A DNA stretch of 64,000 nucleotides, taken from positions 186,001-250,000 of the forward strand of contig ML986595.1 of the NCBI GenBank assembly GCA_010094045.1. The letters are read 5' to 3'. Made by a program: the position numbers and the translations under genes. This DNA comes from Lojkania enalia (lineage: Eukaryota > Ascomycota > Dothideomycetes > Pleosporales). The notes below the pieces were generated by a model. It saw nothing but the letters and a program-made list of their open reading frames with translations, did no database searches and was not told where the DNA came from. Shown in pieces: positions 24,007 to 36,789 of this stretch (the first letter of the stretch is position 1; every line of letters starts with the position of its first letter).

Positions 24007-26317
24007 CGTGATGTTGCTTGGTTGGAAGTGTTTACGGGGGCGTTGCGCTTTCCGGTGACTGTCTGCTTGATCAACGGCAGAAAGATAGGCGGTGAGATGC
24101 GGCTCGGCGCACGGAGCAAGGGCGGGGGCCTAGGCACGTTCCATCGAGGCGGTCCCAAGGCTATAGCCTCGAGCTTCATGACTCGCCACACGTTACGCTG
24201 TAAGACGCGTCCACATTCACTACCTATGCGCCATTCTGGCTACTCTAGTTTACTTTCGGGCTTTTCATAGTATGGTTACTTGCTCATATTCATAATACAG
24301 ACTACACCATTCCACTAGAACCTTACTACTAGATCGTTGGTTGCTGCTATAACGACAATTCAGTTCATCACCCACTGAAGCAGAATTGAACATTTGAATT
24401 TTGGCAGTCTCACCGCGCATCTAATTCTTTCGATCTAGTCCTACCGTAATATTCGGCCTACCGAAGGATTTTTTTAATGACTGTATATGGACCTGCTACA
24501 CTACGTCGACTTGCATAAAGCTAGGAATGGACTTGTGTTACGATAGTGCTATGCTCATTCAGAACACCTCTGGCGAGGACCCAATGCCTATCCCACAAAG
24601 CAGCTCGCCGATCCATTGCGCAAAATCATGGATGCATAAATAGAGAGCGGTCATACCAAATGGTAATAAATAACAAAAGTAGACGCAAAGCATGATAGGA
24701 TATAGCAGCATTGATCTAAACTGGAGCAAGAGTACTTAAAACGACGTGTAATCGAAAGCCGGTTAGGTTTCCCTACCTTCTTTATGCGGCAGGCAGTTCC
24801 TCCTATTTCTAGCCAAGACGACAACATTACATCGCCCACCTCCCATTAAACCCTACACCGCCACCACAACCTCTTCATTTCATTTTTTGAAAATATATAA
24901 CAAGCCACTTCCATTTACTACTTTACATAAAGATGCTAGGAATCGTTGAGGATGAGGTTATCTTCAAGAAGCAGGTAAAGCTATACCTGCTTAGGTACTA
25001 TTCCTTTGTTGAGGCCTTCGAGGAGTAAGTAGCTACTCAAGCTTTCCATGTTTGTTCTTTAAAGCTAAACGAAGCAACAATATAATTCTCGGCAAAAACT
25101 AGCTGCGAGATTGGCTTTAAATGCTACACGACCCTCGTCTTTCAAACGAGGATAGGGTAACATGTTAGATGCGAAAATCACTATAACGCTCCCTTGGATC
25201 ATGCGAACATCGAGGCCACTGCCAATGCTGCGGCGAACAACATAATACACAATCCACCTCACCCTCCCAGCCTACCCAAACGGGTGCGCAATCGACTCAT
25301 CCGCCAATTTGGCGCACAGTTGGATACAAAATACGAATTCAAACAAGGCCGGCATAAGCGAGACATTCTGGCTATTGGGAGTTGCAAACCTACTAACCTC
25401 GGCTGTCTGCGGCAGGTTGAATCAGTTGATCGAGGATCAGTTGTTTGGGGTAGGTTCGATTGATCCATTGTTTGTGTATATAATCGGGAGAGCAGCAGGG
25501 TCACTCGATCCTTCAATTAACTCATCACTCTATATTTTTGATACCGATTGCATGCCTAGGCTCAATAATAGATATTTATCATGGCGTCGCTTTCCAGATA
25601 TATCTCAATGCTAGAGAACATCAGTTTCTCTATATCGACTTCAGCTGCCAACCCTAGTGTTACCAGAAGGAGATCCCTGTTGAGCTACTCAATAGCCTCA
25701 GTCAACGAACATATATAGAGGGCCATCGGCAAGTAAATTTGTATAACTAATGCCGCGAATATTCTTAGTTCGAACAATTCTATCTACATGGCGGACTAGT
25801 CATGACCATCACCCTTTTTTGTAGGCTCATATTATTTTCGAACACTCAGAGGAAAGTAAGGTTATACAACATTTAAACTTACAACAACATTCGAAATAAT
25901 ACTTTTAGTTCCATGGGTAACTCTTTCCTTCTGATAAAATTTCCATAGTTATAACTTTGTCTAGTGACTCAATGATCCATGGATTCCTCGCATCTAATCG
26001 ACTCATTTTCCGTCAACCATATATTAAGATTTCTATGCCCAAAACCAAGTGAGTACCTTCACGTTCTCTAAAAAAGCCCACCAGCCATAATTTTGGTCTC
26101 AGCTCGGTATCAAATCTAGGTGCCTCCAAATTCTTGCTCAAGCATTTATATTCTATTCATGTCCTTCGAATTTACCTCTCCTTTAACTTATCACAACTCC
26201 CTCCACCCAAAAGCGCCGTTCATTAGAGGTCCTCACGACCAAAAAAATTTCACCAACGTCACTCTTCTATAGTCTTTTGGACTTCTTTACTACTTTATCT
26301 CTGTTCATATAAACAAA
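24007..26317. other. gene-poor AT-rich interval
   Basis: 2.3 kb. The first 250 nt are a probable promoter of the zinc-finger gene. A short open frame at 24933-25026 (31 codons, start of which reads MLGIVEDEVIFKKQ) lacks context and family features. From about 25.5 kb on, base composition is AT-rich with scattered stops. No RNA gene or mobile element could be identified. Confidence 0.5.
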
Positions 26318-27211
26318 ATGGCTTCCACGCCTGGTGAAAATTCTGTGGGAAACACCCCCAACATGGTCAGCCCGGAACGACATATTCGTTGGAATATTAC
26401 TCCTCATCCCAAGCATCAGTACAATTCTACACGCTGGCGTCCATCCATTTATGACCGACCGCGTAGCCCGGCACCTTCCCGCCATGCCCGGTCTGCCACT
26501 AGGGATTTAAGAGCACCGCAAACCGCTTCTCAAATAGGAGACAGCAATATAACTACCGATGGACAGCATAAAGGCTGCCGAGGGCTCGTCAGACATGCTA
26601 TCAGCGAAATAAAAAAAGAGTTTGTAGAACAGGATCGGGATCTTGATGCCCTCTTCGAAATAAGTGACGACCAAATCCTACACAACGAAATCCATAGCAG
26701 AATACTAGTATTACTTACCGAACTTTCCGAGCGGCATATTATTCGTACTACGAATTTAGGCCGGATAAGCTACGAGGGCTTTCAGGTACTAAGGGCCCGG
26801 ATCGAGAGGATTTTCGACTCGATCTCAGCCATAACAGAAATAAGCAACCATCGTCACCAAGAGACGGGAAACCGTCTCGAAAACTTCAGAGAGCACCTCG
26901 ACAGCCTAGGTGACCAGTTCGAGGCTCGCATCCGGCAGATTGAGAATAGTGTCGAGGAGCATCGCAAGAATACCCGTCTCACCATCCACGGACTGACGCA
27001 ACTGATCAAGAGAGCCGCTCGAATGGTGAAGCGCAATGTCCAGAAAACAATTGAACGGGAGAAGAAAATGGAGAAAAAAATGGCAAAGTTAGAGGTTCTT
27101 GTCGCCACCAACACCGCAACCCAAAATGCCCGTATCTGGGAGCTTGAGCAGAGGCTCGCAAGTGAAGTCGTCGATAATGCAAAGCCAAGGGCTAAAAGCT
27201 ACGAGCTTTAA
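26318..27211 (+). CDS. orphan coiled-coil protein
   Basis: Intronless frame of 297 residues beginning at an ATG in the context AAAATGGC. Residues 1-80 are polar, Pro/Ser/Arg-rich and likely disordered. From about residue 95 to the end the protein is almost wholly helical with heptad-like spacing (EISDDQILHNEIHSRILVLL, IERIFDSISAITEISNHRHQ, IRQIENSVEEHRKNTRLTIH), ending in a strongly basic KKMEKKMAKLEVL segment. This is a long coiled coil. No catalytic motif, signal peptide or membrane segment is present. I do not recognise the family. It stands alone in an AT-rich, gene-poor island, a setting where lineage-specific genes are common. Codon use looks normal and no stop interrupts it, so it is probably a live gene. 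Confidence 0.6.
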   Translation: MASTPGENSVGNTPNMVSPERHIRWNITPHPKHQYNSTRWRPSIYDRPRSPAPSRHARSATRDLRAPQTASQIGDSNITTDGQHKGCRGLVRHAISEIKKEFVEQDRDLDALFEISDDQILHNEIHSRILVLLTELSERHIIRTTNLGRISYEGFQVLRARIERIFDSISAITEISNHRHQETGNRLENFREHLDSLGDQFEARIRQIENSVEEHRKNTRLTIHGLTQLIKRAARMVKRNVQKTIEREKKMEKKMAKLEVLVATNTATQNARIWELEQRLASEVVDNAKPRAKSYEL

Positions 27212-30200
27212 AAGTGAGTTAGTCTTCCTATGGATCTGAAGAAAGAAGCCGAGTGTTTTTTTCATGGTTGGTTCTGTTCTTCGTACCATGATTTGCAAAA
27301 GGGCTAAATATATTATGAAATCTCACTACTTTGACGTTGGGGTGCTGGCGGCTTACCACGCCCAACGCTATCGGGGTAGAATGTGTTAATTTGAAGCACT
27401 GTAAATACAGAGATCTACGGTGTTAAAGCTTGTTAAAGCTCATTTGAAAGGGCATAGACTACAATGTGTGAGCATGGAAAGCCCACTTTACGGCCCGCAC
27501 ATAACCTCGAATCATCTCAGGGCTTTTTTGCTAGTTTGAAGATGTATAAAGTTGACGCCTTGTTATCGTAAGAATCAATTATCGATCGCAATTCCTTGAA
27601 ACTGGAATGTTGCTAGCTAAAACTTGGGCAGATACCAAGTATGTTAAGTAGGAACACTCTTTTGTAGAGAATTCATCTTTGGTTCTACCAAGACAAGGTG
27701 TTACTATTATGGGCAATATCGAGCTTGGGAAATTTTTGCAGCCCGGGTCTTCGATTGCCAATGTAAATATCGCAGACGACGAGGGCAACAATCTACTAGA
27801 TGTCGAGGGGTAATAGGAGTGCCCAGACATGTTACCTCTTAAGGAAACAAACCGACAACAAAAGGGCGTCCTTCTCATCTCCATCGTACGAATATAGTTA
27901 AATTTTGTAGTTTCCCGATGCTTATGTCCAAGAGCAAATGATTCGAGGTAACATGATAGTAGTGATATCCATCTGTATGATCGTCAATCATGGCTGCTGC
28001 TGCGCTTCGTTCGGAAAAACATATGGCTTGCGACATTGCATTTGTAACATGGCAATGCAACTCGAATTTGACGGAAAGAGATACATTGGTACACTTGTCC
28101 AAGAGTCTTTATTCACCATGCTGGAATTCACTGGCTCTCAACATGAGCTCCTGTCGGCTTGTGCTTAACGACAACACTTAGAGCATGCCCAATCGGTTTG
28201 CTGTTTAGTCTTTCTAAATATGTTTAAGCGGCTGAACACTACTGTAAAGGGTTAAATAAATGGCCCAAACCAAGATGGGTGGCTAAGTATGGGTAGAACG
28301 CGACGAGGATATTTTGCATTAATACTAGTTACTAACTGATTCCAAATAGATGAATAACATCATTGTTATGCATAAAGCGGCTTGCTTTAGATTCTATTAG
28401 TGAAGCTTGATGATTCTATCAAGACCCAACAATTTGTATGAACATTGTGAAACTAGTGCAAGTTCATGCTGAAGCAAAATCAGTATTGCCAATGTCAATA
28501 TTAACTATCAGGGCGCCGAAGCCATCCCACTCGAACTATTAAATTGAGAAACTAAGAACACGCGGTAACGGCACTACCCTAAATATTAAACATTCTTAAT
28601 TTTCATTGTGTGACAAAATATGAAGAAATGTTATTGATAGAACGAAGAAGGGGTCGCAAGCATTTCGAACTGTCTCAACATCAGATTTTACTTGGTCTTC
28701 TCAACAACGCAGGCCTTCTAAGCGAATTATCTGAAAATTATTTTCGAATCCACATAAACTCTCGGAGTGCGAAATTCATTATGGCATCGGAAAGGTATGC
28801 TAGTTCCTAATCCTCGAGACTAGCAGTGGAGTGAGCAGTCAAAATCAAAGGGGTAGTCGGGATTGGGGGACGAAATGCACTGATAATAGTCCTATTTTTC
28901 AAGATTGATACAACGCAGCGGAGATTCATTCTTCGAATGATTCTGGAGGATCGGACGCTCCACTTCAACTGGTGAAAGACTCCGCTATGACGCAAAATAA
29001 TTTCCAGATATTTCTGCCTCAGCCGCAGGTTAAAACTCTTGGACGGCATCAGTCTACTATGGACACTAGTGAAGATGCTATTACATCAATCTTTGTCTTC
29101 CGTTTCGCGGTGGCCCAACAAGTCTTGGCTTTACGTTTCTATTTCTAGACAACGGGAGAGAACGCAGAGTATAGGCTTTTGGAAGCCGTTTAGCTAGCTG
29201 CGAGCACTACTGTACGTAGTCGTCACTCAAAAGAGTTTGATAGGAGCGGGTGGCTTCCAGTTGTCTTGGAATGTAACTTCGCCTAGGGTACGAGGGGTTT
29301 CTCACACCACGTCAGACCCGCCAGACCCGTGAGAGCCATTCGCGGTCGCACACGGATTGGAAAGTCGGGATGAGACGGCCGGCAGGGAATCAGCTCCAGG
29401 AAAGGAAAGAGCGCGCTTGGAGCCGACCCAAACATGAATCGCATCGGTTCAGGAGCCTTGGCGCCGAGCGGGCCAAGAATTTCCAGGGGCAACATGCCAA
29501 GTCCGCCGCGCTTATACACTTCGCTTCTTGCATGTTTTCGCCATGCTTTCGTCAGGGGCCTTCCCCCTTCATTCGTTGCTGATCATCCGAGAGACCCAGG
29601 GGGGGGGAAATCGGGACAGCTTCGACGCACGAGTTTCGTTACTAAGATGCCTCAACTTTTGCATATTCTGCCCTGCGCCTCGAGGGCTTGTTGGACGTGT
29701 TGGACCAAGAACGGAGAACAACGTTCGCTCAGGCAGCCACTCAAGCCCCACGGACGTAGCGTCAGCTGTTTATGCGAATGTTCAACCTCATTGCTTTACC
29801 ATTGAGGCATTGGCGACCTTCAAAGCGAGCTGTCTTTCTTTTCACTCGAGCCTGGCTCCATCTGGGCACTCGCTTCTTATTTTTAGGAGAGCTTGGCACT
29901 GCTGCCTTACCTCCGGAAGCCTCCTGTTTGTCCAGCGCTTCATTCCGTTTCGGCTACCGAAGTCAGTCGAAAATGAGTTGGGTTTGACGATCGTTTCTTT
30001 CATCTTTGAGAGAGAGATTGTCGATGTCTACCTCCTACTGAGCGAGCCGCCATATTCACTTCCGCTCCTATATGGAGTACCCGACCTACTCTAATCCTCG
30101 GGTCATGAAGAACATACGAGAGAGTGGGTCTAGTACGAGAAATACCAAGAACCCCGGATGATGTGCTGTTTCGCTAGTCCGAAGCATGCGGCAAGCATGC

Positions 30201-30473
30201 ATGGTCAGCCCTTTCGGCGCCACGCCCCAAACACGCGCATTACACAGCTTTCTTTGTTTTATAAAGATTAGCGCATCGCCTCCTCCTTTGATTTCCTTCA
30301 CCCGTTTTGTCCGTCTTTGTACGTTCAGGGCGCACGTCATTCGTTTTATTGTAGTGATACTTGATATTTAATCAATAATTGCAAGATCACAACTCATCGC
30401 TCGCTACCGTCGAACGACCCGTACTGTCGCTACCCGGTTCTTCGAAGTTTATACTTAATTTAGTACCCAAAAC
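27212..30473. other. gene-poor interval before chitin deacetylase
   Basis: 3.3 kb. The part from 27.2 to 29.2 kb is AT-rich with only short frames. The part from 29.3 to 30.1 kb is richer in G+C and holds several overlapping plus-strand frames without family features. The last 350 nt are the likely chitin deacetylase promoter. No RNA gene or repeat array identified. Confidence 0.5.
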
Positions 30474-32376
30474 ATGCGTTTCTCGGAGGTCTTTGCTGCC
30501 TCGTTGGTAGCACCTTTGGTCGCCGCTCACAGTGGAGTCCCTGGTGCTCCTAAGATGTTTGGATTGGGACCAAACCCAATTGCCAAGTTAAAGAGCAGGA
30601 ATGTTTTCGACCGACCCATTCATAGCAATATTCAAGCTGGTCCTAGACTTCAGGGACGCCAGGGAGGAGTAGATGGGCAGTGTGGAGCTGCTGTTGGTGG
30701 TGCTAGCTGCGCTGCAGGATACTGCTGCTCAGCTGCTGTAAGTTTCAATTATTGGATGGCCATCATTATTGCGAACATGACTGACATTTGTTAAGGGGTG
30801 GTGTGGCCAAGGCGAGGAGTACTGCATGGCCCCAGACTGTCAGTTTGAGTATGGACCTGCTTGTGACGCCAATCAAACACCATCTGGGTCCAGCACCTCA
30901 AACGTGGCCCGCCCTCAACTTGGTTCCATTCCCTATGGTGGTGAGGGTATTTACTTCTGCGAGAAGCCCGGAACTGTTGCCATCACTTATGATGACGGAC
31001 CGTACATCTACACCAATGAAGTTTTGGATATGTTCGCCGCCTATGGATTCAAGGCCACTTTCTTCATCACTGGTATCAACATTAACAAGGGTGCAATTGA
31101 TAACGAGGCCAATCCTTGGCCCGCCATGATTCGAAGGATGATTGCCGATGGCCACCAAGTTGCCAGCCACACGTGGTCCCACCAGGACCTCAGCGCCATT
31201 ACCCAACAACAGCGTCGCGACCAGATGATTAAGAATGAGATGGCCATCCGTAATATCATTGGCAAATTCCCAACATATATGCGTCCTCCTTATTCGTCCT
31301 GTGATGCGCAATCTGGCTGCCAGAACGATATGGAGGATCTTGGTTACGTTGTGTCTTATTTCAATCTGGATACCGACGATTATAACAATGTCACCCCTGA
31401 CAAGATCCAGAACGCAAAGGATAACTTCAACGACGCTATTGCTCCCAGCAATCCCTCTTCTGACGAGTTCCTTGCTATTGCTCACGACATTCACGAGCAG
31501 ACCGCTCGCAACTTGACTGCTTACATGCTTGACGTGCTTGTGAGCGAAGGCTACCAGGGTGTCACCATGGGCGAGTGCATGAACGATCCAGAAGCCAACT
31601 GGTACCGAAGCTCGAGCGGCAACACCGTCAGCAGCTCTGCTGCCCCCTCTTCCACAAGGACTGGAACTGCCACTTCCAGTGCTCCCACCCGTTCGCCCAC
31701 GGCTGTCTCAGAGGACGGCTCCTGGTAGGTTTCCAGTTCATTTTCGTTTCCAACAATGTGCTAATTATATAGCGGATCTGCTTCAGGATACACCTGCATC
31801 GGTTTCCCTGAAGGCTCCTGCTGCAGCCAGTACGGCTGGTGCGGAAGCTCAACAGACCACTGCGGAACTGGTTGCCAGCCATTATTCGGTGACTGCAGCG
31901 GCTCCTCGTCTTCCTCCCGCGCATCTTCATCAAGCGTCCGGCCATCATCCACTTCCACTGGCTCCAGCTCTACCCCAACTCCAACTGGTAAGACTTCCGT
32001 TGATGGCACTTGCGGAGGAACCAGTGGCTACACTTGCATTGGGTTCTCTGAGGGCTCTTGCTGCAGCCAGTACGGATGGTGCGGATCCACCACCGGCCAC
32101 TGTGGAGCTGGATGCAACCCGCTCTTCGGTACCTGCAACAGCTCTGGTTCTTCATCCTCTGCTGTTCGCAGCAGCACCCGCACATCCTCAACACCTGCTG
32201 CCACGCCATCTGGCGTCAGCTCTCCTGACGGCACCTGTGGAGGCACGAAGAAGTACTCTTGCATTGGCTGGTCGAAGGGTACGTGCTGCTCTCAGTACGG
32301 ATGGTGTGGTAACACCTCCGGCCACTGCGGTACCGGTTGCCAGTCCGCTTTCGGTACCTGCGGCTCTTCGCAGTAA
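30474..32376 (+). CDS. secreted chitin deacetylase (CE4) with four CBM18 modules
   Basis: Exons 30474-30737, 30796-31724 and 31773-32376 (introns 58 and 48 nt) give 598 residues. The first 19 residues (MRFSEVFAASLVAPLVAAH) are a signal peptide. A first CBM18 chitin-binding module spans the first splice junction (QCGAAVGGASCAAGYCCSAAGWCG). Next is the NodB domain, with motif 1 TYDDGP at residues 152-157, metal-binding H213 and H217 in SHTWSH, RPPYSS, NLDTDDY and finally IAHDIHE. A Ser/Thr linker leads to three more CBM18 repeats, each with CCSQYGWCG, from about residue 398 to the end, separated by Ser-rich linkers. The enzyme deacetylates chitin in walls or released oligomers, turning it into chitosan, and acts outside the cell. 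The multiple CBM18 copies suggest tight chitin anchoring. All NodB metal and catalytic residues are present. Confidence 0.93.
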
Positions 32377-33009
32377 ATTCTCACCTCGATCATCTCGACA
32401 CTGAAGTTGTCGATGGTGTGATAGTATGAAAGCGTGTGGTGGAGTATATAGGAAAGGTGTATTTGGATTGTGCATATAGATGGACGGGGGATTGGCTGAG
32501 TTGAGGGAGTTGATGTGATGACGAGTGGGGTAATGTTAATAATTGTTCTGGGCTGCATAAACGGTACTTTTCCATAAATAAAAGGAGTTTGTCGTATATT
32601 TCAAATCTGTCTTGTGTGCGAGCTTAGGAGCTCTTGAACTTTTCGCAGTCGACCCGTTTTCCTCATAATATGCGCCCTGTGTGAAGATATTTTCATTTTT
32701 TATCGATTTATTGCTGCCTGTAGAAGCATGGATACACTTGATATAGGGCTATACAGAAAGCTTCGGAGGTTGCGCATTCGAGGTCCGTTCAATCAGCTGA
32801 CTTGTCTGAATAATACCAATAACAGTTTTGAAAAAAATAAAAATAAAAATAAATAAAACAATTTTTTTTGGTTAATATAGCACAATTCCCCATCAATCTT
32901 TCTAGCCGATGTTCGTGTGTGTATATTTTCCATTCATGCATCTATAAACCTAGGCACGCTCCATTGTATTGCAAAGTGTATCGTTTATCACATTTCGGAC
33001 AGCCATCTT
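32377..33009. other. convergent intergenic region
   Basis: Between the 3' ends of the deacetylase and the aldo-keto reductase. AT-rich with A-rich strings near 32820-32875. No gene seen. Confidence 0.55.
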
Positions 33010-34065
33010 CTACTCGTCGTCTCCGAAGAAGACTTTGACGGGTAACCAGGAATCACCACAAACCTTGAATCGGTCTGGTAACGAGCTCAGCTTCTTCATC
33101 TCCTCTTCAGTCAGCTCCCAGCCATCCAACTCGAAGTTTGCCTGGATCCGCGACGCGGTGACGCTCTTGGGAATAACGCTGGTTCCGCGCTGAAGACCCC
33201 ACATCAAGAGAACCTGCTGAGGAGTCTTTCCTTTCGCTTTGGCGATGCTGTGGAGGGTCTCGTCTTTGGCGAGGGGAGAATCAGTGGAGCCAAGGCATGA
33301 ATAGGCGGTGCAGTGGATGCCCTTTTCTTTACAGTAGTCGAGCAGCTTAGGCCTAGATTATTGTTAGTTCATCTTCTTTATTATATAAGTTTTAATTTAA
33401 CCCCAAAAAGGCCAACTTACGAGGGGCAGTTGGGATGCAGCTCGATTTGGTTCACAGCGGGTATGATGTTAGTCCGCTCGTCGGCGAAAAGCTTCTCCAG
33501 GTTCCTAATAGCGAAGTTGGAGACACCAATGTTCTTGACGCGGCCGCTAGCGGGGAGCTTCTGCATCTCGGCCCAAGTGTCTCTGAAGTCCCAGTCGGGG
33601 TAATGCTTCTTGAGGTCTGTGGGATCTGTGGACGAGGGCCAGTGCTATTATCCATGATTAGACATCAGTCAAGCCACGAAGTTGAAACTTATTATCTCTC
33701 CTATTGTTTCTTACCATAAGGTAGAGGTCAACATAGTCCACGCCCAAGCTCTTCAGACTGCTCTGAATGCCCTCTTCAACCCTCTTATGCCAGGGGTTAT
33801 CCAGTTTCGTGGTGATCCAGATCTGGTCGCGGGGGACGCCAGAGTCCTTGATTCCCTGGCCAACCTCTTGCTCGTTACCATACGCAAGAGCAGTGTCGAT
33901 GTGACGGTATCCAGCCTGGAGAGCGGCTTTTACCGCATCACGGACCTCGTTGGGCTTCGATTGCCATGTCCCAAGCCCAACAGCATTAATCTTGGCACCG
34001 GTGTTGAGGGTGAATGTCTCCTTCGTCCAGTTCTTGGCCATCCTTGCGGCTGTTGCACGGAACAT
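33010..34065 (-). CDS. aldo-keto reductase
   Basis: Minus-strand exons 34065-33715, 33644-33421 and 33352-33010 (introns 70 and 68 nt) give 305 residues. It has the complete AKR tetrad: D57 in HIDTA, Y62 in LAYGNE, K87 in ITTKLD and H118 at the start of exon 2 (HWPSS). The NADP-binding end IPKSVTASRI and the cofactor-stacking region VNQIELHPNCPS are intact, so it is an NADPH-dependent carbonyl reductase of the aldose/glycerol-dehydrogenase-like group. The natural substrate cannot be told from sequence. Two ATGs are possible. The first (MFRATAARMAKNW) adds eight residues before the second at M9, which fits the usual AKR length better. The promoter is shared head-to-head with the next gene. Confidence 0.92.
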
Positions 34066-34627
34066 TCAATTGAATAGAATATAGAGAAGTTGCTGGAAGG
34101 GAGGGGATCACAGGCGTTCTTGAGGAACGGGAGGGGCTGTTGAAATATTTTGTGCAAGACGCAGGTGCAACCCACTCATTTCATCATTGCACTGCCTCGT
34201 CCGAGCTCCACACCTGCCACCCGTCTGCCACCGGATAATCAATATCAAAACTCTGCGCCAGATCCTAAAGCCCACCAATGAGCGGCATTTAATCCCGCAA
34301 CTAGACTCCTATTGATAGGCTTTTGGGCTGTTGTTTTTGCCGCTTCGGGCAAGCTATCCGCCGAGCCCGCCCCGCAGCCAACCCGAGCTCTATCCCACCC
34401 TTACTGCACGCCATCCAAGATACCACCTTGCTGCAGCATTTTCAACGCTACTCGCGCAGCGCAGCAACAAGTCCGTGTCTACTTCCGCTTGGAAAGCCGA
34501 ACCGAGCCTAGCTCACGCCAATCCCTCCCATTGGCCTGTTCGGTCAAGAAGCAAATCTAGCAGCGACACAATTGTCCGCTGAAGGAGGCAGCTGGTGCAG
34601 CACGTCTGAACACGGCGATTATTCATC
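34066..34627. promoter_or_regulatory. bidirectional promoter region, AKR and NIP30-like gene
   Basis: 562 nt between two divergent starts (34065 minus, 34628 plus). No large frame with family features. Control of both genes from this interval is inferred from layout. Confidence 0.5.
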
Positions 34628-35487
34628 ATGAGCTCTGGCTTTGTATCAGGCGGCACCGTCGACAACCCAGCCGAGCGTGACGACGAATGGAGGGCTGCTC
34701 AGGCTGAGCTCGACGAGCAACGAAGGCGGAAGGAGGAGGCGGGGCAGCAGGACGGCGGCAAGAGTCTGTACGAGGTTTTGCAAGCCAATAAAGGTGACTG
34801 CTTCCTGTGGATGCTTTAATGGCACAACTGCTGATCGATGCGCATGGCTGACATGTTAGGCTTTTGCGATTAAGCTGCCAAGCAGGAGGCTTTTGAAGAG
34901 GTAGGACCAATCCATCTTTCCGCAAGGGTCGAGCAGGTTACTGATCTTATGGTGTTTGCTAGGCAACACGACTCAAGAACCAGTATCGCGCACTTGACGA
35001 TGATGAAGCCGAATTCCTCGATTCAGTCCTCGAGCAGACTCGCAAGCAAGAGGCTGCCGTCCGCAAAGAGACATTGGAGCAACTCGACCTTTTTCGAAAA
35101 CACCAGGAAGAAGCAGAGAGGCTGGTGCTTATGGAGCAAGATGGGAGCCCGGGGAAGGAAGATACCAAACAGTGGATTGCGAGCGGACGGAAGAGGAAGA
35201 AGGGGGTCGATGCGGGGTTGTTGAAAGGCATAAAACTGAGAAAAAGTAGTTCAACGGGAGAGAGTCAAGCCGATGCAAAGAAAGCTGTAGGGAAGGATGG
35301 TAAAATGGTCCAAGAGAAGGGAGAGAAGGAGGACATTTCGGAACAAGATCATGCAAAAGCAGATCAAGCTCCCGCAACGGCAGCCTTAAGCCCTAAGAGA
35401 AGGGTATCTGCTAAATCACCTCCTCCTCAAAAAGCCAAGACTATTGCATTGAATCTAGGTTATCTGTCTTCAGATGAGGATGACTAG
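34628..35487 (+). CDS. NIP30/FAM192A-type nuclear protein
   Basis: Exons 34628-34793, 34875-34900 (only 26 nt) and 34963-35487, with introns of 81 and 62 nt, give 238 residues. The small middle exon completes the conserved core KSLYEVLQANKAAKQEAFEE, followed by ATRLKNQYRALDDDEAEFLD. This is the NIP30 (FAM192A, PSME3-interacting) N-terminal domain. The rest is charged, lysine- and serine-rich and probably disordered, with FRKHQEEAERL helix and a C-terminus LGYLSSDEDD. Family members bind the nuclear proteasome activator PA28gamma in animals. Fungi mostly lack that partner, so the fungal role is unclear. The start MSSGFVSGG is the conserved one. Confidence 0.85.
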
Positions 35488-36789
35488 AGGTTTGGTTGTC
35501 TTAGCGTCACATAGATCCCGTCCAGGCGCTCTAACGAAGGTTGGTCATAAACCTTGGTGCATAGCGTGGCCTTGGACCGAATGAATAGTCTTCGCCTGGC
35601 AAGGGATGCTATTTGTTAAAATCAGAGAAATAGCTCCATTTCCCTCTTAACAGCTGCGCACCGGTAGAGGCAGACCGATCACAAGATCTGATGTGCAAAT
35701 GCTGGGGATACGTAACCAGTCGTGCTAGTGTAGAATAAGAGGGCGTGCTGCTTCATATAGGCTTGTTGCGAGTGGCGCGCGGCACACGCATATGGGCGAC
35801 AAAATCAGAGCACACTTGTAGAAGCCCTCTCTAGTGAAACCAGGAGATATCGTGCGCTGATCTCATTGCGGTACAGACATCACCTACAGTATCATTCCAT
35901 TCTTTGGTGTTCTTGTGTCGCTACAGCTTGGCGATGGTCCTGAGAAATGTACTAGGGTCGGTCGCATTGCTATCTATCTTTGGCTAAGACTCTAGCCCGA
36001 GATCGGTTCTGCGTAGGCGAACACAGACACATTTCTTGAAATACAGAAACATCGTTTCCCGTATACCCTATTGAGGGGAAGAGCCCGGATAAAAGTGTTC
36101 ATAGCACTAGTGCTGAGGGCATTGCCGACCATACCGTGAACTGTTGGGTGGCGTGATGATTACCAGATGTAGATACAGAATAGCGAGCATGAGGTCCTCT
36201 GAGGCCCATTTGCGTTGGAACGGAGAAGGCGGTACTCGGATTATACGTGGATATGGCCTGCCATTGTTCAGAAGCAGCATGACTGTGCAGTCGTATGTAG
36301 TGCAACGGTGTTTCCGACATTAAGGGACTCGGTAGTTCCGAGATTATTCGTCCAGGTGGTGCACGCCAAAGAGCAGGGACACGTCCAAGCCAGATCTTCG
36401 GGGCTGCGGTTGTGACTGGTCCGCATTCGAAGGTTGCCTGGTAGGGCGGGATTCAGCTCAGTCGCAGCCATGCAATCCACAATAATAGGCCGTTTTCATC
36501 TGTAGTTTTTGCCCGGCATCGTATTATTCCCACCGCGAAGGATGCCTAAGTGTCCGGTCCATCTCCTCTGTCACAAACACACTGCGTCTTTATCCTCCTC
36601 CGCCAGCCCCAACTGAGATCGCATCGACCCGTTGCAATCCGTAGCCGACCCCACATCCAGAAGGGTCTAGGGACATCCTGCCTGGCCTTGTGGGAACCAT
36701 TCCGTGAATCTCCCCGTTGCTTACGCGTGCGCTCTGGTAGCAGCTGAAAGCGTTGCATCCCCTAAGACGACCGCTATCCCGTGTCAAGT
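35488..36789. other. intergenic, 1.3 kb
   Basis: 3' flank of the NIP30-like gene and a long promoter for the zinc-cluster regulator. No recognisable gene on either strand. Confidence 0.5.

Noticed and set aside
29528..30094. 188-codon plus-strand frame in the region before the chitin deacetylase
   Set aside because: No family features, overlapped by other frames. Probably non-coding.
30898..31494. 198-codon minus-strand frame
   Set aside because: Antisense to the chitin deacetylase catalytic domain.
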